From Paenibacillus sp. JCM 10914 (GTDB lineage Bacteria; Bacillota; Bacilli; Paenibacillales; Paenibacillaceae): a stretch of 64,000 nt of DNA. A program made the position numbers and the translations under genes. Where the stretch lies: positions 1-64,000 of the forward strand of contig NZ_BAZR01000029.1 of NCBI RefSeq assembly GCF_001315105.1, read 5' to 3'. A model generated the notes under the pieces. It did no database searches. It was not told where the DNA came from and saw only the letters and a list, made by a program, of their open reading frames with translations. Within the stretch, counting starts at the first letter, position 1. Every line of letters begins with the position of its first letter. Shown one piece after another: positions 51,891 through 60,581 of the stretch.

Positions 51891-51920
51891 AGAAGGGCTG
51901 CCGGGTGGCAGCCCTTGTTT
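51891..51920 (+). terminator. Intrinsic terminator
   Basis: AAGGGCTGCC (51893-51902), 4-nt loop, GGCAGCCCTT (51907-51916), then GTTT. Confidence 0.82.
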
Positions 51921-52044
51921 CAATCATGGCAAACTCGGTTTAACGGCATACGCCGTCTTCAAATTAGGTATGTACGGGGCTAATCGAAGAGCGAAGCATT
52001 AAATATAGGAGGCTAACCCCAAGCAATTTCTATAAGGAGGAAGT

Positions 52045-52956
52045 ATGGTGGAGGATGTTATGCAAGCTGCGCATCGTTTTGTGAAGGAACGCTTTGGCGA
52101 ACGGGCCCGTGACCTCTTGCCCCTTGCGGCCGGGGACTGGTCTAAAGCCTACTCCTTTCTGCTAGACGGGGAAGATATGGTTATTCGCTTCGGCGCCCAT
52201 TCGGAGGACTTCGAAAAGGATCGCGCAATGGGCTTCTATTCCTCTGAAACGCTTCCGATTCCGAAGGTTCTAGAGGTAGGTGAGACGGAGAGCGGCTATT
52301 ATGCCGTATCCAAGCGAGTAGCGGGAATACATCTCGATGAGCTGAGCGAGCCTGAGATGCGGCTGGTCCTGCCACAATTGCTAGGCGCTCTTCATGACTT
52401 CCAGAGGTTTGACTTCACAGCTACGCAACAAGTTGGCATTTGGTATCCGAAGGGGGCCGGTCATGATTGGGCGGTTAAGCTTCTATCCGTAGCTGAACCC
52501 AGAGATCGCCTACCAGGCTGGCGTGAGCGACTCGATGCCTCTCCGTATGAGGCACAGGTATTCGATGCCGGGGTGGATACATTGCGTCAACGGTTACCAC
52601 AGTTAAGTGAGCATCGGGGAATCGTCCATAGTGATCTCTTGAATCGGAACGTGCTGGTGAGTGGAGGTCGGCTGACCGGGGTCATCGATTGGGGGAATGC
52701 ATTCTACGGCGATCCTCTCTATGATATTGCGTGGTTTCTGTACTGGTGGCCGTGGTATCCGGGGTGGCAGGACATTGACTTGCAGGAAATTCTAGACCGC
52801 CACTGGGACGAACACGGTGGGCGACCGCTTCAGATGAAAGAGCGTCTTCTGTGCTGCCTTGTTCACATTGGCCTCGATCATATCGCTTACAGCGCTTACA
52901 GACAGCGTCCAGAGGACATGAAGCGCAATGCGAAGCAGCTGTTGACTTATATATAG
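52045..52956 (+). CDS. Aminoglycoside phosphotransferase (APH) family kinase
   Basis: A 303-residue small-molecule kinase of the APH/ChoK family. The catalytic loop is IVHSDLLNRNVLV (Asp about 199) and the metal-binding GVIDWGNA (Asp about 216); the N-lobe contains MVIRFGAH. It is closest in look to hygromycin phosphotransferase-like proteins, but such chromosomal homologues often have no resistance role. AGGAGG lies 4 bases before ATG 52045, and GTG 52048 is a possible alternative. It converges on sleB. Confidence 0.86.
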   Translation: MVEDVMQAAHRFVKERFGERARDLLPLAAGDWSKAYSFLLDGEDMVIRFGAHSEDFEKDRAMGFYSSETLPIPKVLEVGETESGYYAVSKRVAGIHLDELSEPEMRLVLPQLLGALHDFQRFDFTATQQVGIWYPKGAGHDWAVKLLSVAEPRDRLPGWRERLDASPYEAQVFDAGVDTLRQRLPQLSEHRGIVHSDLLNRNVLVSGGRLTGVIDWGNAFYGDPLYDIAWFLYWWPWYPGWQDIDLQEILDRHWDEHGGRPLQMKERLLCCLVHIGLDHIAYSAYRQRPEDMKRNAKQLLTYI

Positions 52957-52999
52957 AAGGAAGGGCGTTTATAAGTCGGCTGGTGTATCGAAATAACAG

Positions 53000-53043
53000 A
53001 AGAAGCAGTTTGAAGCCGAAGCGGGCCTCAAACTGCTTCTTTA
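53000..53043. terminator. Bidirectional terminator
   Basis: GAAGCAGTTTGA (53002-53013) pairs with TCAAACTGCTTC (53028-53039), between convergent APH-type and SleB genes. Confidence 0.88.
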
Positions 53044-53062
53044 TTCATGATGATTCCGTAGA

Positions 53063-53722
53063 TTAATGAGCAAAAATATGATTGCCGATTTGCACGACTT
53101 GCGGCCTTGTCCATATCCACTTACTGGTTGCTGTTTTGGGATTGAAATAATAGAGCGATTCGTAAGTCGGGTCCCACCCGCGGACAGCATCGAATGCCGC
53201 CAGATAAGCGGTACGATCAGGGGTCAACCAGTATTGGCCATCATCCACTGCGGTGAAAGCTCTTGGCTGAAAGACGACCCCGCGAATATCGTTCGGGAAT
53301 TCACTAGATTGAATACGATTCATGACAACCGCGCCAACGGCAACTTGTCCTTTGTAAGGTTCGCCGCGTGCTTCGCTATAGATGACCTTAGCCATAATGT
53401 CCATTTCGGCTTGGTTTAACGTATATTTCTTTAATTGTCTCCAGGTCAGTGCGCCGGTAATTCCGTCCGCCGGAACACCGTACTCCTGCTGGAAACGCTT
53501 AACGGCTGCTGTGGTGTTAGGCCCGTATTGACCATCCAGCGGCTGGGTATAGAAATCCAGCGTTTTCAGGCGATATTGAAGATCCCATACATCTCCGTTA
53601 GAGCTCCCTGGTTTTAGGAGCGGTGCCGCCTCTGCTGCAGGGGCAAATAAGGGTATGAATAGAAGAATACTCAGGAATAGAGCAGTAATTGTCTTCCATG
53701 ATTGTCTTTTGATTGTGACCAT
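53063..53722 (-). CDS. sleB: Cell wall hydrolase SleB-like (spore cortex-lytic type)
   Basis: A 219-residue exported protein: signal peptide ending near AEAAP, a peptidoglycan-binding 1 domain (about 40-95, GQYGPNTTAAVKRFQQEYG), then a Hydrolase_2 (SleB) domain (about 103-219). The catalytic Glu is in IYSEARGE, and YYFNPKTATS is at the C-terminus. SleB acts as a lytic transglycosylase on spore cortex during germination. No ypeB partner gene follows, so it may be one of the other SleB-like hydrolases such as CwlJ/YkvT types. Confidence 0.85.
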   Translation of the reverse strand: MVTIKRQSWKTITALFLSILLFIPLFAPAAEAAPLLKPGSSNGDVWDLQYRLKTLDFYTQPLDGQYGPNTTAAVKRFQQEYGVPADGITGALTWRQLKKYTLNQAEMDIMAKVIYSEARGEPYKGQVAVGAVVMNRIQSSEFPNDIRGVVFQPRAFTAVDDGQYWLTPDRTAYLAAFDAVRGWDPTYESLYYFNPKTATSKWIWTRPQVVQIGNHIFAH

Positions 53723-53867
53723 CTCCTTCCGGGTTGAATTATAAAGATGGAAAGGGGTTCATACAACCATCAGTAAATGGAAATCAGCGTGGTTGCTGCA
53801 CTTACAGCCCCTAAAATGGTTCTTCAGAACGAGAGAGTATAACTTGAAAATTTTTGAAAAAAAAGGT

Positions 53868-53896
53868 TTGACAAACAGGCAGAGGCTCATTACAAT
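53868..53896 (+). promoter_or_regulatory. Sigma-A promoter of the sulfate uptake operon
   Basis: Consensus TTGACA (53868-53873), 17 bp, TACAAT (53891-53896). The downstream AGGTAGGAATTATA segment resembles CymR-type sulfur-control boxes (GGAATT). Transcription should start near 53903. Confidence 0.8.
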
Positions 53897-53902
53897 AACA
53901 AC

Positions 53903-54080
53903 ATAACATACTAAACAGGTAGGAATTATATTATATTGTTCTCACCGTATCGACGGAGGAACGCTCGAAGAATGAGCAGGCACGGTTTATCATGGCCGGT
54001 TTGACTTTATTTTGACGAGCTTTCCTCCGTCTTTTTGTGCTACCTTGATGCCTGTTTAGTAGAGAATAATAGGGGAAGAA
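53903..54080 (+). promoter_or_regulatory. Structured leader RNA of the sulfate uptake operon
   Basis: A leader of about 180 nt. ACTAAACAGG (53910-53919) and CCTGTTTAGT (54051-54060) are perfect complements 130 nt apart and could close a long-range stem. Inside, GACGGAGGA (53952-53960) pairs with TCCTCCGTC (54022-54030) and is followed by TTTTT, a terminator with a 61-nt loop that contains a small GCTC/GAGC hairpin. No T-box, SAM or other known riboswitch motif is seen. It may be an unrecognised attenuator. Confidence 0.62.
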
Positions 54081-54089
54081 GTGATCCAT

Positions 54090-55166
54090 ATGAAAAAGGT
54101 GTTCAAACAAGGGGTTCTCGCAGGGTTAACATTAATGTTGAGTGTATCGCTTGCAGCTTGCGGCACAACAAAAACAGATACGGCCGCTGTTCCACAGGAA
54201 GATCAGCCTGCTTCGGGTTCAAGCAAGGCAAGCATCGAACTGCTTAACGTTTCTTATGATCCGACTCGTGAACTATACGACCAATACAATAAGGCATTTG
54301 CGACACACTGGGAGCAAGAGCAGGGCCAGAAGGTTACCTTTAAGCAATCACATGGCGGTTCGGGTAAGCAGAGTCGATCCGTTATCGACGGGTTAGAGGC
54401 TGATGTGGTTACGCTGGCGCTTGGGTATGACATTGATGCGATTCGTCAAGAAGGTCTGATCAATGAGGGCTGGGAGAGCAAATTCGAACATAATAGCGCG
54501 CCGTATACATCGACCATCGTATTTCTCGTTCGCAAGGGCAACCCGAAAGGCATTCAGGATTGGCCGGATCTGATCAAGGACGGAGTAGAGGTTATTACAC
54601 CGAATCCGCAGACCTCGGGTGGTGCACGCTGGAACTACCTCGCAGCCTGGGGTTATGCACTGAAGCATAACAACAACGATGAAGCGAAGGCGCAGGAATT
54701 CGTCAAGGAGTTATTCACCCATGTACCTGTACTGGACAGCGGGGCGCGGGGGTCAACGACAACATTCGTAGAGCGAGGTATCGGCGACGTGCTGCTGGCT
54801 TGGGAGAATGAGGCTTACCTGTCGATCAATGAGCTGGGACCGGATAAATTTGAGATCGTCAATCCTTCTTATAGTATCTTGGCCGAGCCACCGGTGGCGA
54901 TCGTGGACAAAAACGTAGATAAACGCGGCACTCGCGAGGTTGCAGAAGCTTATCTGCAATATCTCTACAGCGAAGAAGGCCAGACGATTGCTGCCGAGAA
55001 CTACTACCGTCCGACGCTGGCGAGCGTAAGCGAGAAGTTCAAAGATAAATTCCCGGACATCGAGCTGTTTACCTTGAAGGACGTATTCGGAACATGGGAA
55101 GAGACGCAGAGCAAGCATTTCAACGACGGCGGTATCTTTAATCAGATTTACGTGCCAGGCAGCTGA
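54090..55166 (+). CDS. sbp: Sulfate/thiosulfate-binding lipoprotein
   Basis: A 358-residue substrate-binding lipoprotein: lipobox LAAC near residue 23 and a Sbp/CysP-type domain. IELLNVSYDPTRELYDQYN, SHGGSGKQSRSVIDGLEADV and NPQTSGGARWNYLAAWGY contact the anion in this family. A GTG at 54081 with AGGGG 5 bases before it is an alternative start adding three residues. First gene of an operon with two permeases, downstream of the structured leader. Confidence 0.93.
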   Translation: MKKVFKQGVLAGLTLMLSVSLAACGTTKTDTAAVPQEDQPASGSSKASIELLNVSYDPTRELYDQYNKAFATHWEQEQGQKVTFKQSHGGSGKQSRSVIDGLEADVVTLALGYDIDAIRQEGLINEGWESKFEHNSAPYTSTIVFLVRKGNPKGIQDWPDLIKDGVEVITPNPQTSGGARWNYLAAWGYALKHNNNDEAKAQEFVKELFTHVPVLDSGARGSTTTFVERGIGDVLLAWENEAYLSINELGPDKFEIVNPSYSILAEPPVAIVDKNVDKRGTREVAEAYLQYLYSEEGQTIAAENYYRPTLASVSEKFKDKFPDIELFTLKDVFGTWEETQSKHFNDGGIFNQIYVPGS

Positions 55167-55205
55167 TCGGCATTGCAAGCCGAAGGCAAGAGAGGATGAA
55201 TGGAT

Positions 55206-56054
55206 ATGGGTCTGCCCCAAGTAACGAAGCAAGGCCGGAGCCACCGCCGCGTACTTCCCGGATTCGGAATCGGAATGGGTCTTACCATGCTGTATATGAG
55301 TCTGGTCGTTCTGGTTCCGCTATCGGCGCTGCTTCTGAATCATACCGGATTGACATGGGAGAAATTCTGGGCGGTCGCAAGCGATCCAAGGGTGCTGGCC
55401 TCTTACCGGGTGAGCTTGACGACGGCAGCGCTGGCGGCGCTGGTGGACACGATCTTGGGACTGTTATTGGCCTGGGTGCTGGTTCGATATGATTTTCCCG
55501 GCAAAAAGATATGGGATGCCTTGATCGATCTGCCCTTTGCTCTGCCGACGGCCGTGGCAGGAATTGCGTTGACCGCGATCTATTCCTCTAACGGCTGGAT
55601 CGGCTCCTTGCTGGAGCCGCTCGGCATCAAGGCCGCTTTCTCACCGCTCGGAATTACGCTCGCGTTGATGTTCATCGGTATCCCGTTCGTCGTAAGAACG
55701 GTACAGCCAGTGCTGGAGGATGCCGAACGGGATACCGAAGAAGCCGCAGCCACTCTGGGAGCTGGCCGATGGCGCACCTTCCGCACCATTATTCTGCCTA
55801 CGCTGATTCCTCCGCTGCTGACAGGCTTTGCGCTGGCATTCGCCCGCGGAGTAGGCGAGTATGGGTCCGTGGTGTTCATCTCGGGCAACATGCCGATGAA
55901 GACGGAGATCGCGCCACTGCTCATTATGACCAAGCTGGAGCAGTTCGATTATGCAGGCGCAACGGCAGTCGCACTCTTGCTCCTGCTCATCTCCTTCATT
56001 CTTCTGCTCGGCATTAACATTCTACAGCATTGGATGCGGAAAACCGCGCGCTAA
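55206..56054 (+). CDS. cysT: Sulfate ABC transporter permease CysT
   Basis: A 282-residue permease with about six transmembrane helices. The EAA-type loop EAAATLGAGRWRTFRTIILP is at about 180-200, and LPTAVAGIALTAIYSSNGW is typical of CysT/CysU. AGAGGA lies 10 bases before ATG 55206; ATG 55200 is also possible. It starts 39 bp after sbp and overlaps nothing. It pairs with CysW to form the channel for sulfate or thiosulfate. Confidence 0.92.
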   Translation: MGLPQVTKQGRSHRRVLPGFGIGMGLTMLYMSLVVLVPLSALLLNHTGLTWEKFWAVASDPRVLASYRVSLTTAALAALVDTILGLLLAWVLVRYDFPGKKIWDALIDLPFALPTAVAGIALTAIYSSNGWIGSLLEPLGIKAAFSPLGITLALMFIGIPFVVRTVQPVLEDAERDTEEAAATLGAGRWRTFRTIILPTLIPPLLTGFALAFARGVGEYGSVVFISGNMPMKTEIAPLLIMTKLEQFDYAGATAVALLLLLISFILLLGINILQHWMRKTAR

Positions 56055-56068
56055 AGGAGGGAAGAGAA

Positions 56069-56938
56069 ATGGCTGGTTCTGTGCCTGCTGCGGCTTCCAA
56101 GACGAAACGCAGCGCCCCCTCCTCCTCTCCGGCAGCTGGGGAGAAGACGTGGGTGAAATGGACGCTTGTTGGATTAGCGGGGCTCGTATTGCTATGGCTG
56201 ATTGTATTGCCGCTGGTTACGGTGATGACAGAAGCGCTCAAGAAGGGATGGGACGTGTATATCGCGGCATTAACCGAACCGGATGCACTATCCGCGCTTC
56301 GCCTAACCTTGCTCGTGGCTGCCATTGCTGTTCCGCTGAATACGATATTCGGTGTCATTGCCGCTTGGACGATTACCAAATTTCAATTCAAGGGGAAGAA
56401 TTTGCTTGTGACGCTGATCGACCTGCCGTTTGCCGTCTCGCCGGTTATCGGAGGTCTGATCTTTGTACTCGTATTCGGGCGTCAAGGCTGGTTTGGGCCA
56501 TGGCTTGGAGCTCATGATATCAAGATCATCTTCGCCGTGCCGGGCATCGTGCTGGCGACCTTGTTCGTCACCTTTCCGTTTGTAGTGAAAGAGCTTATTC
56601 CGCTGATGGAAGATCAGGGAACAAGCGAGGAGGAAGCCGCGGTTACGCTGGGTGCCAAAGGCTGGCAAATCTTCTGGAAGGTCACCCTGCCCAATATCAA
56701 ATGGGGCCTGCTGTACGGCATCATTCTGTGTAACGCGAGAGCGATGGGCGAGTTTGGAGCGGTGTCGGTCGTATCCGGTCATATTCGGGGGGAGACGAAC
56801 ACCTTGCCGCTGCACGTGGAGATTTTGTATAACGAATATCAATTCTCCGCTTCGTTCGCGGTGGCTTCGTTACTGTTGTTACTAGCTCTCGTTACTCTTG
56901 TACTCAAAAATTGGTTTACACGAAAAAATGCCCATTGA
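56069..56938 (+). CDS. cysW: Sulfate ABC transporter permease CysW
   Basis: A 289-residue permease: Ala/Ser/Lys-rich N-terminus, about six helices, EAA loop EEAAVTLGAKGWQIFWKVTLP, and the CysW hallmark NARAMGEFGAVSVVSGHIRG. AAAGGAGGG precedes ATG by 6 bases; it begins 14 bp after cysT. No cysA ATPase gene follows: the next gene is a YezD protein on its own promoter. The ATPase must be encoded elsewhere. Confidence 0.93.
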   Translation: MAGSVPAAASKTKRSAPSSSPAAGEKTWVKWTLVGLAGLVLLWLIVLPLVTVMTEALKKGWDVYIAALTEPDALSALRLTLLVAAIAVPLNTIFGVIAAWTITKFQFKGKNLLVTLIDLPFAVSPVIGGLIFVLVFGRQGWFGPWLGAHDIKIIFAVPGIVLATLFVTFPFVVKELIPLMEDQGTSEEEAAVTLGAKGWQIFWKVTLPNIKWGLLYGIILCNARAMGEFGAVSVVSGHIRGETNTLPLHVEILYNEYQFSASFAVASLLLLLALVTLVLKNWFTRKNAH

Positions 56939-56989
56939 CAGTCGTTTCCAACTCATGCTAATGTTAATTCATACTATGTTGGTTGGAAA
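56936..56989 (+). promoter_or_regulatory. yezD promoter with inverted repeat
   Basis: TTGACA (56936-56941), 18 bp, TAATGT. The arms TTTCCAAC (56945-56952) and GTTGGAAA (56982-56989) flank the -10 region and may be an operator or an mRNA hairpin. The -35 box overlaps the cysW stop. Confidence 0.55.
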
Positions 56990-57047
56990 AGAATGATTAA
57001 ATAAGAGACGCATAGAATATGGCTCTGCCCGGTGAGGAGGCGTATCC

Positions 57048-57275
57048 ATGGCTAAACCCCTAAAGGTGGATGAGATGTGGCTTGAACGCATTGCGGGTCT
57101 GCTGAACGACATGGAATTCGGTTCGCTGCAAATTGTAGTGCATGAGGGTCAGATCGTTCAGATGGAACGAACGGAGCGCAAGCGGTTTGAGAATACGGCC
57201 TCCGGCACCGTCAAATCGTCTGCAACGCCGCGCACGGGTGGACAGTCAGCGAATCGAAGAACGAGTTCAAGGTAG
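57048..57275 (+). CDS. yezD: YezD family small protein (DUF2292)
   Basis: A 75-residue protein. The core WLERIAGLLNDMEFGSLQIV with HEGQIVQMERTERKRF matches the YezD/DUF2292 family, usually found next to sulfate or sulfur assimilation genes and under sulfur control. A Ser/Thr/Arg-rich tail of about 25 residues follows. GAGGAGG precedes ATG. Function unknown. Its place after cysTW supports a sulfur link. Confidence 0.86.
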   Translation: MAKPLKVDEMWLERIAGLLNDMEFGSLQIVVHEGQIVQMERTERKRFENTASGTVKSSATPRTGGQSANRRTSSR

Positions 57276-57317
57276 ATCAATTACTTAATCGGCAATCTTT
57301 AATAAGTACATGTTTAA

Positions 57318-57352
57318 AGAACCTCCGCAATATCATGCGGAGGTTCTTTTTT
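57318..57352 (+). terminator. Intrinsic terminator
   Basis: GAACCTCCGCA (57320-57330) pairs with TGCGGAGGTTC (57336-57346), then six T. Confidence 0.88.
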
Positions 57353-57438
57353 GGCTATATACACCGTCAATCAGCCCGTCCGGCATTGGTGTGCAGACGG
57401 GCTGGAAATATGGGACGAAAGCTTCAAACGATTCAAAG

Positions 57439-58341
57439 CTATTTCGACCTTAGCGGACTGCTGGTTACGTCTGCCTCAATCGAACCAGGTTCGCTTATCG
57501 GCTCTTCAACAGGCTGAGCGAACTGCTCAAGGAGCTCAGTATGACCCACGTAAGGACGTTCTCGCCGCTTGCGAGTCATATTGACTCGAAACCCGGCCAG
57601 GCATATTAACAATTGTGTGGTTAAGACATACGGAGCAGCTTCACTCCAGACTAGATTAACCAGAGTCACCGCCACAATCAGTAGATGCAGGAAAGTATAT
57701 ATAACGCCGTGCGATCTCCGTTTGGAATCCATGAGCAGACGATAGAATGAGATGGTAGCTACGATGCTGGATAACCATAAGCTCCAGATGACGGGATCGA
57801 CCCAGCTTGCGGATTGTTGCAGATCCCGATAGAACAGGGCCGTCCATAAGATGACAGCAGCAAGGGCCAGAGCGGGTATCGCCGGCTTCAGCAGCAGCCA
57901 TAATCCCATTCCCCAACCCGGTTTCTCCAGTCTTTCGACCAGACGATCGCGTTCCTGCACAAGTGAATCAATCTCCCGGTTCAATTGTCTATGTAATCGC
58001 GTTAATCTGGATTCGTCATGGTCTTGAAGAAATGTATCGATCTGTTGACGAAGTTCGTGCGACAGATGGTCCGCCGCTTTGCATTCCTGTAGCAAACGGA
58101 TGAGAAGGTCTTCCGGTACAGCGGTTCGACTGGGCTGGTTGATTACGGTGCTAAGCGGTCCAACGAGCCGCGTGTAGATCGACAGCGTCTGGCGAATGCG
58201 GGCCAGGGAGTCTTTGCGAGCCCCAAGGAGACGGGAGGCACTGTAAATGTATAAGCCCGAGAAAATCGCGGCCGCAAGCATCACAGCTAGTAGCGCATCG
58301 AATGAGCCGAAGATTTCATCAATCCATTCCGTAAGGGACAA
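57439..58341 (-). CDS. Membrane protein with coiled-coil region, unknown function
   Basis: A 300-residue protein. One N-terminal helix (about 17-35) is followed by a long charged helical region with coiled-coil character (about 75-140: HELRQQIDTFLQDHDESRL, LNREIDSLVQERDRLVERL). Four more transmembrane helices (about 150-255) and a polar tail end it. I recognise no family. It is single-gene, divergent from the alpha/beta hydrolase. Confidence 0.7.
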   Translation of the reverse strand: MSLTEWIDEIFGSFDALLAVMLAAAIFSGLYIYSASRLLGARKDSLARIRQTLSIYTRLVGPLSTVINQPSRTAVPEDLLIRLLQECKAADHLSHELRQQIDTFLQDHDESRLTRLHRQLNREIDSLVQERDRLVERLEKPGWGMGLWLLLKPAIPALALAAVILWTALFYRDLQQSASWVDPVIWSLWLSSIVATISFYRLLMDSKRRSHGVIYTFLHLLIVAVTLVNLVWSEAAPYVLTTQLLICLAGFRVNMTRKRRERPYVGHTELLEQFAQPVEEPISEPGSIEADVTSSPLRSK

Positions 58342-58495
58342 GCCGATCCCTCCTTCTATATTCTACCTTTCACTATTGCATAAGAAGGAAGGGATTTCAA
58401 GCCGATTTGGTGACAGGTAGCTGTATAGATCATTTGGGAGTTGCGTATTACGTCACGTCATAGCCTATAGTGAAGTTGAAGGGGGGATCGAAGTG

Positions 58496-59476
58496 ATGCG
58501 AAAAAAAAGATGGGTGATTCTAGGTATCATTCTAATGGTGATACTAGCTATACTGTCGTTAATCGGCTTTCTATTCAAAGATGATGGTTCAATGAGTGGC
58601 TTTGTTACAGATGATGGACAGACCGAGTATACCAATTCTTATCATGAGGCGATGAGTCATTTACCAGAACCAGTAGAATCAACAAGGATCCGTACTGATT
58701 TTGGCGAGGTGCAGCTCTACAAGTTCCAGGAAGCCCATACACCTGATAAAACACCATTGTTGCTACTACCGGGTAAGGGATCGGCTACACCCATGTGGGA
58801 AGCCAACCTGAGTGATTTCCTAGAACACCGTCCTGTGTACACGCTTGATTTGATCGGAGAACCGGGATTAAGTATTGAAACAAGGCGGATTGAAACTGCC
58901 GCGGACCAAGCTGTCTGGTTAGGACAAGTGCTGGATCAGCTGCCGGAATCGAAAATCAACTTATTAGGATTGTCATTCGGTGGCTGGAGTGCAGCTAATG
59001 TAGCGCTCCATGACCCGGAGCCCATTCATTCGCTCATATTAGTGGATCCAGTCTATGTGTTCGGCCCCATTCCATTAAAGATGATTCTAGCATCCATTCC
59101 TGCGTCCGTTCCAATCGTACCCAAACCGATCAGGGAAAAAATGCTCAGCTATATTTCTGGTGGGGCAGAAATTGATGACAGTGATCCGACTGCGAGATTG
59201 ATTGAAACCGGGATGCGGACATTCAAAAGTAAGCTACCCATGCCAGAAGCTATCAATCCGGAACAATTAGCTGAATTGACGTTGCCGGTGCTCGGTATTT
59301 TGGCTGGAGAATCGACTATGCACCATTCTCACAAGTCGTATCAAACCGGTGTGGATTCTTTGAAACACCCTTCCAGTGAGATGGTAGTATTTGAAGATGC
59401 CTCTCATGCTATTAATGGAGAGTATCCCGAGGAGTTGTCAGAAACGATTGAAGCTTTTTTAGAAAAACTCGAATAA
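58496..59476 (+). CDS. Membrane-anchored alpha/beta hydrolase
   Basis: A 326-residue hydrolase: N-terminal anchor helix (about 7-27), then an alpha/beta fold with oxyanion motif LLLPGKGSATPMW, nucleophile elbow GLSFGGWS (Ser about 164), and the final His in EDASHAINGEYPEEL. An acid residue in ILAGEST is plausible. The catalytic core faces outside by topology. AGGGGGGA lies upstream; GTG 58493 is a possible start. It is followed 8 bp later by a MerR regulator, so the two are co-transcribed. Confidence 0.86.
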   Translation: MRKKRWVILGIILMVILAILSLIGFLFKDDGSMSGFVTDDGQTEYTNSYHEAMSHLPEPVESTRIRTDFGEVQLYKFQEAHTPDKTPLLLLPGKGSATPMWEANLSDFLEHRPVYTLDLIGEPGLSIETRRIETAADQAVWLGQVLDQLPESKINLLGLSFGGWSAANVALHDPEPIHSLILVDPVYVFGPIPLKMILASIPASVPIVPKPIREKMLSYISGGAEIDDSDPTARLIETGMRTFKSKLPMPEAINPEQLAELTLPVLGILAGESTMHHSHKSYQTGVDSLKHPSSEMVVFEDASHAINGEYPEELSETIEAFLEKLE

Positions 59477-59484
59477 GGGATGGG

Positions 59485-60239
59485 ATGATGGTAAAAAAGT
59501 ATTCGGTAAAAGAAATCAGCAAACTGTCAGGATTAACACCTCGAACCATCCAGTATTACGATAATGAAGGGATTATGAGAGCAGCACGAGATGAGCTAGG
59601 GCATAGGTTTATTCTGAACAACAGCTGTATCTACTTGAACAGATCACGTTTTATAGGTCTATCGGCTTCTCTTTAAGTAAGATCAAAGAACAATTGATTA
59701 CGGACATAGAGGATCAAGATATTGAACGTATCCTGGAATATCAGGAATCGCTGCTTTATTCACAGAAAGAGAGCATCCAAGCCAAACTTGACGGATTACA
59801 TGTGGCCAAGGAATTGATGAGGGAAGGATACGAGGTACCCTGGGAGTTGTTGTCTCATCTCATGCGATCGTTGAATGAGGTCGATATGTCGGCTTGGAAA
59901 GAGTACGAATTTCCTGAAGAAGACTCAAGACTATTTCAGAAGGTCTTCACATCGGAGCAAATGGTTTTAGATTTTTACAATACGTTTAGAAAAATATCTC
60001 TACAAGCAGCAGCTTATAAGGCTTCAAAAGTTCCAATCGAGTCGACTTTAGCTGAAACATTAGCGAAGGGATGGAAAGGAATGGTTCAAACAGTGACGGA
60101 TGGCGATGAGCAGGTTCTTGCGGCCTTTCTATCCGTGGATAACAATAGAGAACAATGGAATGCCGGAGAGCGTCACCTCGTAATGGCAGCAGAAGATTAT
60201 CTGGCAGACGTGTTGAAGCACCATGATGATCGTAAATGA
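59485..60239 (+). pseudogene. MerR family regulator with TipAS-like tail, frameshifted
   Basis: A MerR-type regulator of about 251 residues when repaired. The HTH is YSVKEISKLSGLTPRTIQYY. One G is missing near 59606 (AGGGTTTAT read as AGGTTTAT). The downstream frame then reads VYSEQQLYLLEQITFYRSIG and FSLSKIKEQLITD, a normal MerR dimer helix, and continues to 60239 through a helical effector domain. It lies 8 bp after the hydrolase gene, which it may regulate. Break could be a sequencing error. Confidence 0.85.
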
Positions 60240-60364
60240 ATGGTATGGCATCCAAGTTTAATTTGCTTGAAGGAAACAAATTTTCCTTAGGGTAACAAAT
60301 AAATTCGACCTGCATATATTTAAAGTAATAAGGCAGTAGTTAACGGAAGAGAGGGAGGGGCCAG

Positions 60365-60451
60365 ATGACGGAAGTGCAGGTGAAGAAGGCGCCGTTTCAG
60401 CGGGCGAAGATGACGGTAGGTTATGTACTGCTTCTCGTGTTAACCGTTTGA
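60365..60451 (+). pseudogene. Truncated gene start (28 codons)
   Basis: A good ribosome site, GGGAGGGG, precedes ATG, and the frame MTEVQVKKAPFQRAKMTVGY leads into a hydrophobic stretch VLLLVLTV, then TGA. It looks like the first helix of a membrane protein such as an ABC sugar permease, cut off after 28 codons and closed by a terminator 54 bp on. The rest of 60240-60581 holds no gene. It could also be a genuine micro-peptide. Confidence 0.45.
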
Positions 60452-60502
60452 GATGAAACGTGTTACGGATCAGATGGGGTTGACTGCTCGGTTACCTGAA
60501 AA

Positions 60503-60558
60503 GCAAAGATGGCGCGTTAGAGGACCGAACCTCTTGAACGCGCCATCTTCTTTTTTTG
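60503..60558. terminator. Strong bidirectional terminator
   Basis: A 13-bp stem AAGATGGCGCGTT (60506-60518) pairs with AACGCGCCATCTT (60537-60549), with an inner AGAGG/CCTCT stem and seven T after it. It serves the TIM-barrel gene on the minus strand and whatever precedes on the plus strand. Confidence 0.88.
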
Positions 60559-60581
60559 ACTGATATTGGAATCATAATGCG

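Noticed and set aside
53903..54080. T-box or SAM riboswitch
   Set aside because: No T-box GGTGG motif with specifier loop and no SAM-I core sequences; only the terminator layout is shared.
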